Positions 38,591 through 48,175 of a stretch of DNA of 64,000 bases are shown in pieces. The translations under genes were made by a program, and so were the position numbers. The notes below the pieces were generated by a model. That model was given only the letters and a program-made list of their open reading frames with translations. It was not told the origin of the DNA and searched no databases. This DNA is from Phycisphaerae bacterium. GTDB lineage: Bacteria; Planctomycetota; Phycisphaerae; UBA1845; Fen-1342. Positions within the stretch are counted from its first letter, which is position 1. The number at the start of each line of letters is the position of its first letter. The DNA lies in contig JAGNKU010000009.1 of assembly GCA_017999985.1 (NCBI GenBank), forward strand, positions 165,658-229,657, written 5' to 3'.

Positions 38591-39376
38591 TCAGTCCCGT
38601 TTCTGTTCGGCCGGCGGCGCCGCGTCCACCACCGCGCCGAAGCGCCGCGTGCGACCCGCGTAGTCGCGGAGCGCCGCGTGCAACTCGTCCACGCCGAAGT
38701 CCGGCCAGAGCACCGGCGTCACGTGCAGCTCCGCGTAGCTGATCTGCCAGAGCAGGAAGTTGCTGACGCGCATCTCGCCGGCCGTGCGGATCACGAGGTC
38801 CGGGTCGGGCAGCCCGGCGGTGTAGAGCGCGTCGGAGATCGTGGCCTCGACAATGTCCTCTGGGCGCAGCTCGCCGCGTGCGACCCGAGTGGCGAGGCTG
38901 CGCACCGCGTCGACGAGCTCCGCGCGCGCGCCGTAGTTCAGTGCCAGGCACAGGGTCATGCCGCTGTTGTTGCGGCTCACGTCGACGGTCGTGTCGAGCT
39001 CGCGCAGCACGGAGGCCGGCAGCCCGGCCCGCCGCCCGACCGGCACGATCCGCATGTTGTTGTCCATGATTTCCTGGCGCTCGGAGGCAAGATACTCGGC
39101 GTAGAGCGCCATGAGGGCGTTCACTTCGTCGCGCGGGCGTTTCCAGTTCTCCAGGCTGAAGCTGTAGAGCGTCAGGCAGGGGATGCCCAGCCGGGCGCAC
39201 TGCGTGACGATCGCCCGGACCGATTTCGCCGCGTGGCGATGGCCCTCGATCCGCGGCAGGCCGCGCTGCTGGGCCCAGCGCCCGTTGCCGTCCATGATGA
39301 TCGCGATGTGGCGCGGCAGCGCGGCGCGCTCCAGACCGAGCACGGCCAGGGGATCGGGCGGCGGCTGGGTCGGCAT
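38591..39376 (-). CDS. uppS: Undecaprenyl diphosphate synthase
   Basis: Builds the C55 lipid carrier for cell-wall and polysaccharide synthesis from farnesyl and isopentenyl diphosphate. 261 residues. The N-terminal signature HIAIIMDGNGRWAQQRGL contains the catalytic aspartate, then EGHRHAAKSVRAIV, LTLYSFSLENWKRP, and the C-terminal LPDPDLVIRTAGEMRVSNFL with FLLWQISYAEL. Its start is two bases after the purA stop and 27 bases before cdsA begins, a compact operon that joins lipid carrier and phospholipid precursor synthesis. Confidence 0.96.
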   Translation of the reverse strand: MPTQPPPDPLAVLGLERAALPRHIAIIMDGNGRWAQQRGLPRIEGHRHAAKSVRAIVTQCARLGIPCLTLYSFSLENWKRPRDEVNALMALYAEYLASERQEIMDNNMRIVPVGRRAGLPASVLRELDTTVDVSRNNSGMTLCLALNYGARAELVDAVRSLATRVARGELRPEDIVEATISDALYTAGLPDPDLVIRTAGEMRVSNFLLWQISYAELHVTPVLWPDFGVDELHAALRDYAGRTRRFGAVVDAAPPAEQKRD

Positions 39377-39378
39377 CG

Positions 39379-40689
39379 CTAGACCTCGTCCCCCACCAGG
39401 ATCATCTGCTCGCGCGACGGGCCGACACCGATCATACGGACGGGGGCCCCCAGCCGTTCGCTGAGCACCCGGACATAATCGCGCGCCGCCGGCGGCAGGT
39501 CACCAAAGTGCCGGCAACCGCCGAGGTCTTCAGTCCAGCCCGGCAGCGTCGCGTAGACGGGCTCGACCGCGTCCAGGACGGCGAAATCGGCGGGGTATTC
39601 CTCCAGCAGAGTCCCGTTCGACTTGTACGCCACGCACACCTTGAGTGGATCGATGCCCGCGAGCGTGTCGAGGTGGAGCAGGGCCAGGCACGTGGGGCCG
39701 CCGAACATCGTGGCGTACGACGTGGCGAAGGCGTCGAACCAGCCGCAGCGGCGCGGCCGGCCGGTGGTCGTGCCGAATTCGTGGCCGCGCTGCCGGATGG
39801 TCTCACCCAAGGCATCGTGCAGCTCGGTGGGGAACGGCCCGGCGCCGACGCGCGTTGTATACGCCTTGATCACGCCGACGACGGACTGCAGGGCGCTCAC
39901 CGGCACACCGGCGCCGCTGACCACGCCGCCGCCGCCGGAGTTCGAGCTCGTCACGTAGGGGTAGGTGCCGTGGTCGAGGTCGAGCAGGCTGCCCTGGGCA
40001 CCCTCGAACAACATGCGCTGGCCGGCCTGCCGCAGCTTGTGCAGCAGCACGGTGGTGTTGCACACGAAGGGGCGGAGCTGGTCGGCGAAGGCGAGGTACT
40101 CGTCGGCGATGCGGCTGGCGTCGAACATCTCGCGCTCGCCGTACACCCCGGCGAGGTAGGCATTCTTGTGGGCCACCACCGCGGCGAGCCGCGCGCGGAA
40201 ACGGTCCGCCGGGTAGAGGTCGCACACGCGAATCGCCCAGTGGCGGGCGCACTTGTCGGCGTAGCAGGGGCCGATGCCGCGGGCGGTCGTGCCGAGCTTC
40301 TCGCTGACGCGGGCCGCGCCCTCGGCCAGCACATCCTCGCGCCGGTGGTGGGGGAAAACCAGGTGCGCGCGGTCACTGATGCGCAGGTTCTCCCCGATCG
40401 CCACGCCCCGCTCGCGCAGCGACGTGATCTCGCCCAGCAGCACGGCCGGATCGAGCACGACGCCGGACGTGATGACGCTCAGGACGTCGGGGCGCAGGAT
40501 CCCGCTGGGCAACTGGTGCAGGGCAAACTTCTCGCCGCCGATGACGACGGTGTGGCCCGCGTTCGCGCCGCCGCCGTAGCGGACGACCACGTCGAAGTCG
40601 GCGAGCAGCAGGTCGACGACCTTGCCCTTGCCCTCGTCGCCCCACTGCAGACCGACGACGCACGTGTTGCCCAAGTCGCGAAAGCTCAT
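39379..40689 (-). CDS. purA: Adenylosuccinate synthetase
   Basis: Converts IMP, aspartate and GTP to adenylosuccinate, the first committed step to AMP. 436 residues, normal length. GLQWGDEGKGKVVDLLL is the P-loop with the catalytic Asp, GGANAGHTVVIGG has the catalytic His, and GTTARGIGPCYADKCAR, EGAQGSLLDLDHGTYPYVTSS, TGRPRRCGWFDA and the C-terminal VGPSREQMI are all conserved. It is the promoter-proximal gene of purA-uppS-cdsA. Confidence 0.97.
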   Translation of the reverse strand: MSFRDLGNTCVVGLQWGDEGKGKVVDLLLADFDVVVRYGGGANAGHTVVIGGEKFALHQLPSGILRPDVLSVITSGVVLDPAVLLGEITSLRERGVAIGENLRISDRAHLVFPHHRREDVLAEGAARVSEKLGTTARGIGPCYADKCARHWAIRVCDLYPADRFRARLAAVVAHKNAYLAGVYGEREMFDASRIADEYLAFADQLRPFVCNTTVLLHKLRQAGQRMLFEGAQGSLLDLDHGTYPYVTSSNSGGGGVVSGAGVPVSALQSVVGVIKAYTTRVGAGPFPTELHDALGETIRQRGHEFGTTTGRPRRCGWFDAFATSYATMFGGPTCLALLHLDTLAGIDPLKVCVAYKSNGTLLEEYPADFAVLDAVEPVYATLPGWTEDLGGCRHFGDLPPAARDYVRVLSERLGAPVRMIGVGPSREQMILVGDEV

Positions 40690-40809
40690 CTCAGCTCAAT
40701 CCCTGCGGCCATGGCCGATCGATGGCCGCGGCGCGCAGTTCACAACGCGCCGCGGGCACCCGGCAACACGCTTTGTAGCATCAACCCCCGCCGCTGGCAA
40801 ACCGCGCCG

Positions 40810-42381
40810 TCAGCGCCCCTCGATCAGCCGCTGCAGCCGGCACGCGAGTCGCTCTTGGAACTCGATACTGCCGTCGCCATGCAGACCCTCGTCATCCGGC
40901 AACTGGACAGCCGAGCCGGCAGCACCCAGCCGCACCCGCACGACGGTCGGCGGGACGTCGCAGGCATCCGCCGCGTCGAAGTTCGCGGCGTACTTCAGGC
41001 CGGAAGCCGTGTCGAACTGCCAGGTGACGATCTGGCGTGCGAGGTGTGTCTGGGCCCAGGCGGTCTGCTCGCGGGCTTCGCGTGCCAGCCACTTCATGAA
41101 GATGGCCATCGGCTCCGCGGGCAGCCCGTCGTGCGCGTCCAGGTTGTCGATCCGGCCGGTGCGAATGACCAGGTGACGCTTGGGCCGGGCGACGGACGGG
41201 TGCAGGACGATGCCCAGGTGCGCGCACGCCGGGTCGGGGGACGCCCAGCGCACGGCGTGCAGGGGCGCATAGCGGCGGGCCAGGTCGGCCAGGTCGCGCA
41301 CCACCGTGTCGCCGTCATCCCAGCGGTTCCAGAACTGCACGCAGTCCGCGACCGGCAGCGCCACATGCGTGCGCAACAGGTGGGCTGCCACGCGCGGCGC
41401 GACCAGCGTCCCGTGCTCTCCGGCCAGCAGCCAGGGCAGATCGGTCGCGAGCAATTCGCCGCCGCCGACCGCCCGCATGGCCGACAGCACCGCGCCATGC
41501 CGGTCGGCCCACGGCGTTTCGCTCGACAGCAGCGTCGCGAAACCGACCTCATCCGCGTAGCGCTTCCACGCCCGCCCGGGTTTCAGTCCACGCTGGACAA
41601 ATCGGCTGCGCGCATCGATGGTCGCGTACGGGACGACGTCCTGCAGCGCGAAACCGCGCGTCGGCACATCAGCGTATTCCACGCGCGCCGACATGAGCCC
41701 GTGCTGGTCGGCGTAGCGCACCGGCCGCACGTCCGCTGCGCCGGCGGCAGTCGCCAGTCCCGCCAGGGTCTCCAGATCGACAATCAGCCAGGACGCTGCG
41801 GCGACGCGCTCAACTGCGGACAGGCCAAGCCGCAGGGAGCAGACCCAGCGCGGGTCGAGCACGCAGGCCGCGCCGCGGGCCTGCCGCGCGAGGTCGTCGA
41901 GCGACGCCGGCGCCGCGAGCACGCGCACTTCCATGCCCGCCAACAAGGGGCGCAGCCCCGCGAGCGATGCCGGCAAGATGACACGGCGCACCGTGAACGA
42001 TGTTCGGTAGGTGCTCCAGCGCGGCACGTTGGCCAGCGGGTGGCATTTCGGGTCGCGCTCCGCCACGACGTGCAGCGCAAGCTCGGCGAACTGCCCGGCG
42101 GACGCGCCGGCCGAAAGCGCGAGCCGCAGATGCGTCACATCAGCCGGTGTGCGGAACCAGCCGAGCAGCTCGCCGGGCGGGCCGCCCGCGTGCAGGGGCA
42201 CGCACCGTCGCGACAGCAGTTGGGACCCCCGCATGAAGCTCACCACCATCGCCGACCGTCGCAGCACCACCCCCGCCACCAGCCGGGCCCGCACGAGATA
42301 CCACTCGGCGCGCTTGCAGCGGACCGGCCGCGCGTCCGGCGTACCCACCGGTCGGGCAATTCTTCCGCGCTGGACCGACAT
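40810..42381 (-). CDS. Hypothetical protein
   Basis: 523 residues, no signal peptide and no membrane helix; probably cytoplasmic. The ATG at 42381 follows GGAG by 5 bases; the frame extends further upstream without a Shine-Dalgarno sequence. The composition is ordinary for this genome, with regular mixed alpha/beta segments (MEVRVLAAPASLDDLARQ, ASWLIVDLETLAGLAT) and several HxH/WDxGD-like motifs of unknown meaning. No family recognised. Divergent from the CPBP gene by 91 bases. Confidence 0.65.
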   Translation of the reverse strand: MSVQRGRIARPVGTPDARPVRCKRAEWYLVRARLVAGVVLRRSAMVVSFMRGSQLLSRRCVPLHAGGPPGELLGWFRTPADVTHLRLALSAGASAGQFAELALHVVAERDPKCHPLANVPRWSTYRTSFTVRRVILPASLAGLRPLLAGMEVRVLAAPASLDDLARQARGAACVLDPRWVCSLRLGLSAVERVAAASWLIVDLETLAGLATAAGAADVRPVRYADQHGLMSARVEYADVPTRGFALQDVVPYATIDARSRFVQRGLKPGRAWKRYADEVGFATLLSSETPWADRHGAVLSAMRAVGGGELLATDLPWLLAGEHGTLVAPRVAAHLLRTHVALPVADCVQFWNRWDDGDTVVRDLADLARRYAPLHAVRWASPDPACAHLGIVLHPSVARPKRHLVIRTGRIDNLDAHDGLPAEPMAIFMKWLAREAREQTAWAQTHLARQIVTWQFDTASGLKYAANFDAADACDVPPTVVRVRLGAAGSAVQLPDDEGLHGDGSIEFQERLACRLQRLIEGR

Positions 42382-42472
42382 ACTGACTCCATCAGGGCGC
42401 CGGACTGGAACCGGCAGGGTATTATCGTGGCCGCGCGGCCCGCGCCAACCGCGCGCCGCGACGAGCCACGAT

Positions 42473-43321
42473 ATGAGCGACATGCCGACCATTCCAACCC
42501 CGCGGGACCGCGACATCATCACCGCACGTCCCGTGACCTGCGCTGCGCTCCCGCCCGCGCCGGCCCCGCTGGCCCTGGCGTCGCTGTCACGCCGGGCCGC
42601 GGCCCTCGATCTCCTCCTGGTCCTGCTGGTGACGCTGTTGGTCCCCTTCGGTTTCGAGCTCAGCGCGCTGCTCGTCGTCCCGGAAGGGCCGGACTACCCC
42701 GTGCAGCAGATCATCATCATTCGGAAATGGTTCGATGCGCTGCTGCTGATCGGCATGGCGGGGTACCTGGTGCACCGGCACCGTCTGCCGAGTTCCGACT
42801 TCGGCATGCAGGCCGCGCGGCTGGGGACGCAGGTGCTCTGGGCCCTGCCGACGCTGTGCGCCATCTACGCGGTGTTCGTGTGCCTGATGCTGGTGATCAG
42901 CGCCGTCGTGCTGACTCAGCCGGGGCTCGAAAGCGACCTGGCCCGCCGTTCGGAGTTCATGCGGTACCTGCCGCTGCACGACTTCGCGGGGACGGTCCTG
43001 CTGCTGATCGCGGTGGCGCTGCACGAGGAGCTGCTGTTCCGCGGGCTGCTGCTGCCCTACCTGCACCGGCTCGGGTGTTCTTGGGCCGTGGCGATCCTGA
43101 TTTCCAGCACGGTCTTTGCATTGCTGCACGTCACGCAGGGTTGGCTGGGCGTCGTGCAGGTGTTTGGCGTGGGGGCGGTGCTGGGACTGTTCTTCGTGCT
43201 CTCACGCAGTCTGCTGACGGTCGTGATCGCGCATTTCATGTTCAACCTGATTCAGACCCAGCTCGTGCGCGTGCTGCTGCCGTGGCTGGAAGAATTCGCT
43301 CAGCGGGTCACCCCCCACTGA
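42473..43321 (+). CDS. CPBP family intramembrane metalloprotease
   Basis: 282 residues with about seven membrane helices. The CPBP (Abi/CAAX-like) motifs are present: motif 1 LHEELLFRGLLLPYL with the EExxxR glutamates, motif 2 SSTVFALLHVTQG with histidine, and motif 3 VIAHFMFNLIQTQLV with the HxxxN pair. These make a membrane-embedded metal site. Bacterial members process prenylated or other membrane substrates; target unknown here. The first 40 residues are a polar proline-rich cytoplasmic tail. Start ATG 42473. Confidence 0.88.
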   Translation: MSDMPTIPTPRDRDIITARPVTCAALPPAPAPLALASLSRRAAALDLLLVLLVTLLVPFGFELSALLVVPEGPDYPVQQIIIIRKWFDALLLIGMAGYLVHRHRLPSSDFGMQAARLGTQVLWALPTLCAIYAVFVCLMLVISAVVLTQPGLESDLARRSEFMRYLPLHDFAGTVLLLIAVALHEELLFRGLLLPYLHRLGCSWAVAILISSTVFALLHVTQGWLGVVQVFGVGAVLGLFFVLSRSLLTVVIAHFMFNLIQTQLVRVLLPWLEEFAQRVTPH

Positions 43322-43331
43322 TTCCCGGGGC

Positions 43332-43856
43332 TCAGACGCCGAGCCAGCGCACCAGGAGCATGAAGAGCGCCGCTGCCAGCGCCCCCGCCCCCGCGAGGCG
43401 CGCCCAGGCCCGGCCCGCGCCCACCGTCGTCCGCGGCCGCGGCAGGATCGGCCGGGCGACCGGTGGTTCGTCGCCGTCAAATTGCACCTGGGCAATGAGC
43501 AACTGCGCCCGGAATTCGTTGATGCCCAGTTCGGCCGCCCGCTCCAGGATCGCCTGACGCCGCGAATGCCGCAGCAGACCATCCTCGAGCGACGCGGCGA
43601 TCAGCGTGCGCAGCTCACCCACGGGGTCACCCTCGACCGCGTGCGTGCGCAGATACTCATCTTGGCGCCGCGGGTCACAGAGGGCCGCGTACGCCAGGTG
43701 CAACTCCTCCAGGTCACGACGCGAGACCTGATGCCGCCGCGGGTCATCCAAGTCTGCCAGTAGCCGCGCCCGCCGCTCCAGGAAACGACCGGTAATCTCG
43801 CGGGGCGTGTGCCGTCCCGGCGTGAGTCCAAGGATGGTGAAATGATCCTGGGCCAT
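43332..43856 (-). CDS. J-like domain protein with C-terminal membrane anchor
   Basis: 174 residues. The N-terminus MAQDHFTILGLTPGRHTPREI and the helix LEELHLAYAALCDPRRQDEYL resemble helices I and III of a J domain. The loop between them has no His-Pro-Asp; the nearest sequence is DDPRR. DnaK stimulation is therefore unlikely. The middle is helical and charged, and residues about 150-170 are a tail anchor (LAGAGALAAALFMLLVRWLG). It is convergent with the CPBP gene (10 bases between stops). The 257 bases upstream, to 44113, hold no gene; a 12-base perfect palindrome CCCGCATGCGGG lies at 44034-44045. Confidence 0.6.
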   Translation of the reverse strand: MAQDHFTILGLTPGRHTPREITGRFLERRARLLADLDDPRRHQVSRRDLEELHLAYAALCDPRRQDEYLRTHAVEGDPVGELRTLIAASLEDGLLRHSRRQAILERAAELGINEFRAQLLIAQVQFDGDEPPVARPILPRPRTTVGAGRAWARLAGAGALAAALFMLLVRWLGV

Positions 43857-44113
43857 CTTTCCGGCCTCCTACTAAACCATACGCCGGAAAGCGTCGAAGA
43901 CAATCGTTTCCGCGCGCCGGGGGGAGCGTGCGGTTCACCCCAGGGCTGAGCCGCGGCAAAGGTCCGAGAAGATCTCCAGGAAGCGGCCGGGGTCCGCGCG
44001 CGGCACGGCCCGCGCCCAAGCGGTCGGCGCCCACCCGCATGCGGGCGGTCGGCCGCGCCGCGAACGTGTCACGGCGAGCGATAATTCGTGCGGTCCGGCA
44101 GTAGCCAGGGTGA

Positions 44114-46264
44114 TTACTTCCCGTCGGCGGGCGGCGCCTCGAGCGCGGCCAGCAGCCGGCGGGCGTCAGGATGTTCCGGCTCGCGTTGCAGCACGGCGCG
44201 CACTTCGGCAAGCGCCGCGTCACGCTGCCCAGCCCGCGAGAGGCTGACGGCCAGGTTGTAGCGCGCCATGGTGTGGTCGGGATGGTGCTCCAGAACCGCG
44301 CGGTAAGCCGCAATCGCCGCGTCACGCTGACCGAGCCACTCGAGCGTGACGCCCAGGTTCACCCCGGCCTCGACAAAGTCCGGGCGCGCCTGGAGGGCGC
44401 GGCGATACCGGGCGAGGGCGGCTTCGTGCTCACCGCGTTGCCCGTGCAGCAGGCCGAGCATGTAGTGTGCCTCGGGCTGCTCGGGCTCCAGGGCCAGGGC
44501 GCGGTGACAGGCCTCGCGCGCTTCCTCCAGACGCTGCTGCGCCAGCAGAATCTCCGCCATGCGAACGTACGCTTCCGTCGCGTCCGGCTGGCGGCGCGCG
44601 ACTTCGCGGTATTCCGCGAGCGCCTGTGCCAGATCGTGGCGGTCGCGCTGCACCAGCGCGAACTGCAGGCGGGCCCGCGTGTCGTCGGGCGCGAAACGCA
44701 GGATTCGCTGCCAGGCCGGCACGGCCTCATCCAGCCGCCGGGCGTCGGTGAGTGCCTTCGCCAGGCCATACGCGGCGGTCCGGTCGAGCGGTTCAATGCG
44801 CAGGGCCGCATGGTATTGCTCAATTGCGTCGTTCAGGCGGCCACTCCGCGCGTAGATCGCGGCCAGGTTGTGGTGCGTGATCGGCCCGGGCGCGGCGCGG
44901 ATTGCCTGTTCCCAGAGTGACTCCGGCGTGCGCCAGACCAGGCTTTGCCGCGCAGTCAGGACCGCCAGACCGGCCAGGCCAGCCACGCTGACACCGGTGC
45001 CGGCGAGCGCCAGCCCCCGCCACCGTGGCCGGCGCCAGAGCCACAGCAGCCCGCCGCCCACCAGCAGCGCCCAGCCGATCGACGGCAGGTAGCTGTAGCG
45101 GTCCGCGACTTCCTGCAGCCCGCTCTGCGCCAGCCCCAGCACCGGCGACAACAGGACCGCGTGCAGAAGCGCGACGACGGTCAGCCAGGGCCAGCGCCGG
45201 CCATAGCGCGCCAGTACGAGCACAATCAGGAGGAGGGCGATCGGCGCCAGCAGGTACTTCACCGACCGCAGCGAGATTTCGGCCGGCATCTGGTACAGCG
45301 GCGAGAGACCGAACGGCGCGACGGTCTTCCACAGGTAAAACACGACCCCGTAGCACGCCTGCAGCAACCGGGCCCAGACACCGTGCTCGGTCAGCGGCAC
45401 CGCGGCTTCGGCGTACGTCTGCGCCAGCCCGGCGATGACGGCAAACACAAGCGCGGGCACAAGGAAGGGGATCTTCTCGACGTACACGCGGCGCGCGGCC
45501 GCGGTGAACCATCCGCCCGTCGCCGGACCGAGGCGGCGGAGCGGATACCAGTCCAGGACCAGCAGTACGACCGGCAGGGTGATGCCCACGGCGCGACTGA
45601 GCAGCGACAGGAGAAACACCCCGAGCGCTGCGGCGAGCCAGGCGCGCGGGCGCTGAACACTGGCGCCGCCGTGGGCATGCAGGTAGAGCAACAAGGTCAG
45701 CAGCAGAAAGAACGAGCTCAGGACGTCCCGGCGTTCCGTCACCCAGGCGACTGACTCGACGCGCAGCGGATGCAGGGCAAACAGCAGTGCGGCGACGATC
45801 GCGGCCAGATGCACCGCCCACCCCGGACGCCGGGGCGTCGCCTGCTGGTCGGCGCCGCGCGCTCCCAGCACCGCCAGCGCCAGCCAGAAGACGAGCAGCG
45901 CGTTGGCGACGTGCAGAATGAGATTGGTGAGGTGGTAGCCGAAGGGCCGGTCGCCCCAGAGGAGATAGTCCGCGCCCAGTGTCACCCACGACAGCGGCTG
46001 GTAGTGCCCCATGCGAAAGGTCGTGAACATCCAGCCGAGTTGGGCCGGCCCCAACCCGCGGTAATGCGGGTTTTCGATCACCGTGCTGAGATCATCGTAG
46101 TTGAAGCCGTTGGCCAGGCCGTTCCAGTGCGCGGCCAGGACTGCCGCGATGATGACCAGCGCACCGCACCACGCGCGCGGATCACGGGCGGCCGCCGTCC
46201 ACAGGCGGCGCTCGTCCGGCGCCGGTGGCATGGTCGTGGCAGGCACGGAGCGCTTCGGCTTCAT
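44114..46264 (-). CDS. TMTC-like protein: GT-C glycosyltransferase fold with TPR array
   Basis: 716 residues. The N-terminal loop NGFNYDDLSTVIENPHYRG matches the acidic DD loop of the TMTC/PMT O-mannosyltransferases, where it binds the sugar donor. About ten membrane helices follow to residue 500. Residues 515-705 are tetratricopeptide repeats (EARRQPDATEAYVRMAEILL, VNLGVTLEWLGQRDAAIAAY). It should glycosylate secreted proteins, if active. I chose ATG 46264. The CX4CH protein gene ends 19 bases upstream, so the two are probably one transcript. Confidence 0.82.
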   Translation of the reverse strand: MKPKRSVPATTMPPAPDERRLWTAAARDPRAWCGALVIIAAVLAAHWNGLANGFNYDDLSTVIENPHYRGLGPAQLGWMFTTFRMGHYQPLSWVTLGADYLLWGDRPFGYHLTNLILHVANALLVFWLALAVLGARGADQQATPRRPGWAVHLAAIVAALLFALHPLRVESVAWVTERRDVLSSFFLLLTLLLYLHAHGGASVQRPRAWLAAALGVFLLSLLSRAVGITLPVVLLVLDWYPLRRLGPATGGWFTAAARRVYVEKIPFLVPALVFAVIAGLAQTYAEAAVPLTEHGVWARLLQACYGVVFYLWKTVAPFGLSPLYQMPAEISLRSVKYLLAPIALLLIVLVLARYGRRWPWLTVVALLHAVLLSPVLGLAQSGLQEVADRYSYLPSIGWALLVGGGLLWLWRRPRWRGLALAGTGVSVAGLAGLAVLTARQSLVWRTPESLWEQAIRAAPGPITHHNLAAIYARSGRLNDAIEQYHAALRIEPLDRTAAYGLAKALTDARRLDEAVPAWQRILRFAPDDTRARLQFALVQRDRHDLAQALAEYREVARRQPDATEAYVRMAEILLAQQRLEEAREACHRALALEPEQPEAHYMLGLLHGQRGEHEAALARYRRALQARPDFVEAGVNLGVTLEWLGQRDAAIAAYRAVLEHHPDHTMARYNLAVSLSRAGQRDAALAEVRAVLQREPEHPDARRLLAALEAPPADGK

Positions 46265-46283
46265 TCGCGACTGGGCCCCGCAG

Positions 46284-47369
46284 TCATGGCAACGCGTCGG
46301 CCGGTGGGCTCTCGGGCGCCGGCTGAGACTCCGCCGGCGGCTCGGCTGCACCCGCGTCCGCAGGCGCGCCGCGGCGCCCGGCGTAGGGATTCTCGTACTC
46401 GAGCCCGTAGTCCGGCCGGGGGACCAGCAGGCTGTTGATCCACTCGAGCACCACCCGGTATTGCCGGTCCGTCACGTCCCGCAGCACCGGCTTGAAGCTC
46501 GGCCCCTTGCCCACGGGCGGATGGCCGCGCTCGCTCAACTCCGGCGGCATGAGATAGGAGAGGAGCACGCTGCCCTCGGGATTGGTGCGGTTCAGCAGCG
46601 GCCCATGGGGCGTTTCGAGCTGGTCCAACAGAATGAACGTCGTGTACGCGTAGGTGTCGCTGCTCGGCGAACCCTGCGGGAAACGGAAGACCCGCGCCGT
46701 GCGTCCGCCGTGGCATCCGGCGCGCGCGCAACCGCGATTCACCAGCGGCAGGATACGGCGCCGGAAGAGCGCGAACGTGCTCGGATCACCCTCGACGACG
46801 ATCCGGTCCACGTGCTCGGCGCCCGTCTCGCGAATGATGAGCTGAAGCTTCTCATGGGGCTGGCCGCGGGTCAGGACGTCCTCCCACTCCGGCCGGTAGT
46901 TCGCGCGGCGCCGCAATTGCTCCAGCACCTCGGTCGGCAGATCGCGCTGCCGGCCCTTGCGGAGAAAGCGCACCCGCACGGGGTCGGCCGCCCCGTCGAG
47001 GGCCAGCTCCCCGATCTTCAGCCGCTGAATGTCCCGGTCCGAGATCGGCGGCGCGGGCGCGATCTCCGGCCACGCGGGCGGCGCCGCGGGTCGCGACGCC
47101 GGCAACGTGGCCGGAGCGGACGCCGACCCCGGCTGGCTCGTCGCCGACCTGACGCGCTCGATGCGCAGGACCTCAGCCGGCACCAGCCGCACTTCGCCGG
47201 CGGCGTTGCGCACCACCACTTCCGTGTCCGTCACCACCACGTCCCCGCGCAGGCGCAGACCGTTGGCCAGGTAGACATCGGCCAGCTCCGCCGACGCCGG
47301 CAGCGCCGCCGCCCACGCGCTCAACCACACCGCCACCACGACCAGCGCCCGGCCGCCGAATCCGTTCAT
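46284..47369 (-). CDS. Exported protein with a CX4CH haem-type motif
   Basis: 361 residues. ATG 47369 starts a signal peptide (MNGFGGRALVVVAVWLSAWA, cleavage after PASA). A short SH3-like domain follows (LANGLRLRGDVVVTDTEVVV), then a proline-rich linker. The core contains NRGCARAGCHGGR, a CX4CH variant of the c-haem motif as found in planctomycete cytochrome-like domains. A distal methionine that might ligate the haem occurs in LLSYLMPPELSERGHPPVG. The C-terminus is a disordered PAESQPAPESPPAD tail. Upstream gene: thyX, 35 bases. Confidence 0.75.
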   Translation of the reverse strand: MNGFGGRALVVVAVWLSAWAAALPASAELADVYLANGLRLRGDVVVTDTEVVVRNAAGEVRLVPAEVLRIERVRSATSQPGSASAPATLPASRPAAPPAWPEIAPAPPISDRDIQRLKIGELALDGAADPVRVRFLRKGRQRDLPTEVLEQLRRRANYRPEWEDVLTRGQPHEKLQLIIRETGAEHVDRIVVEGDPSTFALFRRRILPLVNRGCARAGCHGGRTARVFRFPQGSPSSDTYAYTTFILLDQLETPHGPLLNRTNPEGSVLLSYLMPPELSERGHPPVGKGPSFKPVLRDVTDRQYRVVLEWINSLLVPRPDYGLEYENPYAGRRGAPADAGAAEPPAESQPAPESPPADALP

Positions 47370-47404
47370 GGGCTGCTCCACCGGCCACCGCAACATCCCG
47401 CGCC

Positions 47405-48175
47405 TCACACCTTGCGATGCTCCGTCTGGGCCACCTCGGTGCCGTCCGGCAACGTCACGATCTCGTAGTCGCCGAACAGGCTCGGCGCCTCGCGCTGCAT
47501 CAGCCGCAGGATGCGCAGCGCGACCCGGCGAATCTCGACCTCCGCGTGCTCGTGCGCGCGGGCCTCGATAAAGTGCCGCAGTGCCCGGCCGTTGGCCGTT
47601 ACGAAGATCTTCGTCTCGGTCGCGTTCGGCAGCACGCTCCGCGCGGCCTGCCGCGCCAGCTTCCGCCGCAGCGTCGGGTCCGGCTCGGCGGCAAACTTCC
47701 GCTGCAGGCCCTCGACCAGCCGGCAGTACGCCGCGTGCGACTGCTCGATCGCCGCCAGCCAGACCTGGTGCAGTTCGTCGTCGGCCGCGATGCAGTCCGG
47801 TTCGATGAAGTCCGCGGTGGTCTCGTCCACGTAGCGCTGTGAGAGCTGCGAGTAGCCGAAGCCCGCGCGGTGCCGCACCAGCTCGTGCGTGAACGAGCGC
47901 GACACGCCGGTGATCACGAAGTTCCACACGGCGTGCTCGAGGACCGAGCCGTGCGCCGAGCCGATGATGTTCGCCATGTACTCGGCGTTGGTCTTGCGGC
48001 CCTTGCCGAACGACATGTAGCAGACCCGCCCGGCCACCTCGCAGAGCTGCTCGGCACCGATCGCGGTGTCGGTGCTCCAGCTCGCGGCGTGGTCGTTCAG
48101 GAACTGGTCCAGCACGGCGGAGTCCACCTGCTGGCGGCCCACCAGGTAGACGCGCGGCTCTCGGATGATCTTCAC
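47405..48175 (-). CDS. thyX: Flavin-dependent thymidylate synthase
   Basis: Makes dTMP from dUMP using FAD and methylene-tetrahydrofolate. 256 residues. The ThyX core VRHRAGFGYSQLSQRYVDE carries the FAD/dUMP-binding arginines and a serine, with one more residue between RHR and the final serine than in the classical RHRX7S motif. VCYMSFGKGRKTNAEYMANI, GSVLEHAVWNFVI and FIEARAHEHAEVEIRRVA are typical. Two consecutive GTG codons (48178 and 48175) follow GGAGG by 4 and 7 bases; I take the second. No thyA is in the window. Confidence 0.93.
   Translation of the reverse strand: MKIIREPRVYLVGRQQVDSAVLDQFLNDHAASWSTDTAIGAEQLCEVAGRVCYMSFGKGRKTNAEYMANIIGSAHGSVLEHAVWNFVITGVSRSFTHELVRHRAGFGYSQLSQRYVDETTADFIEPDCIAADDELHQVWLAAIEQSHAAYCRLVEGLQRKFAAEPDPTLRRKLARQAARSVLPNATETKIFVTANGRALRHFIEARAHEHAEVEIRRVALRILRLMQREAPSLFGDYEIVTLPDGTEVAQTEHRKV

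Noticed and set aside
39508..43557. Plus-strand frame of about 1350 codons across purA and neighbours
   Set aside because: It crosses purA, the hypothetical gene and the CPBP gene in the wrong frames. Codon content is that of a shadow frame.
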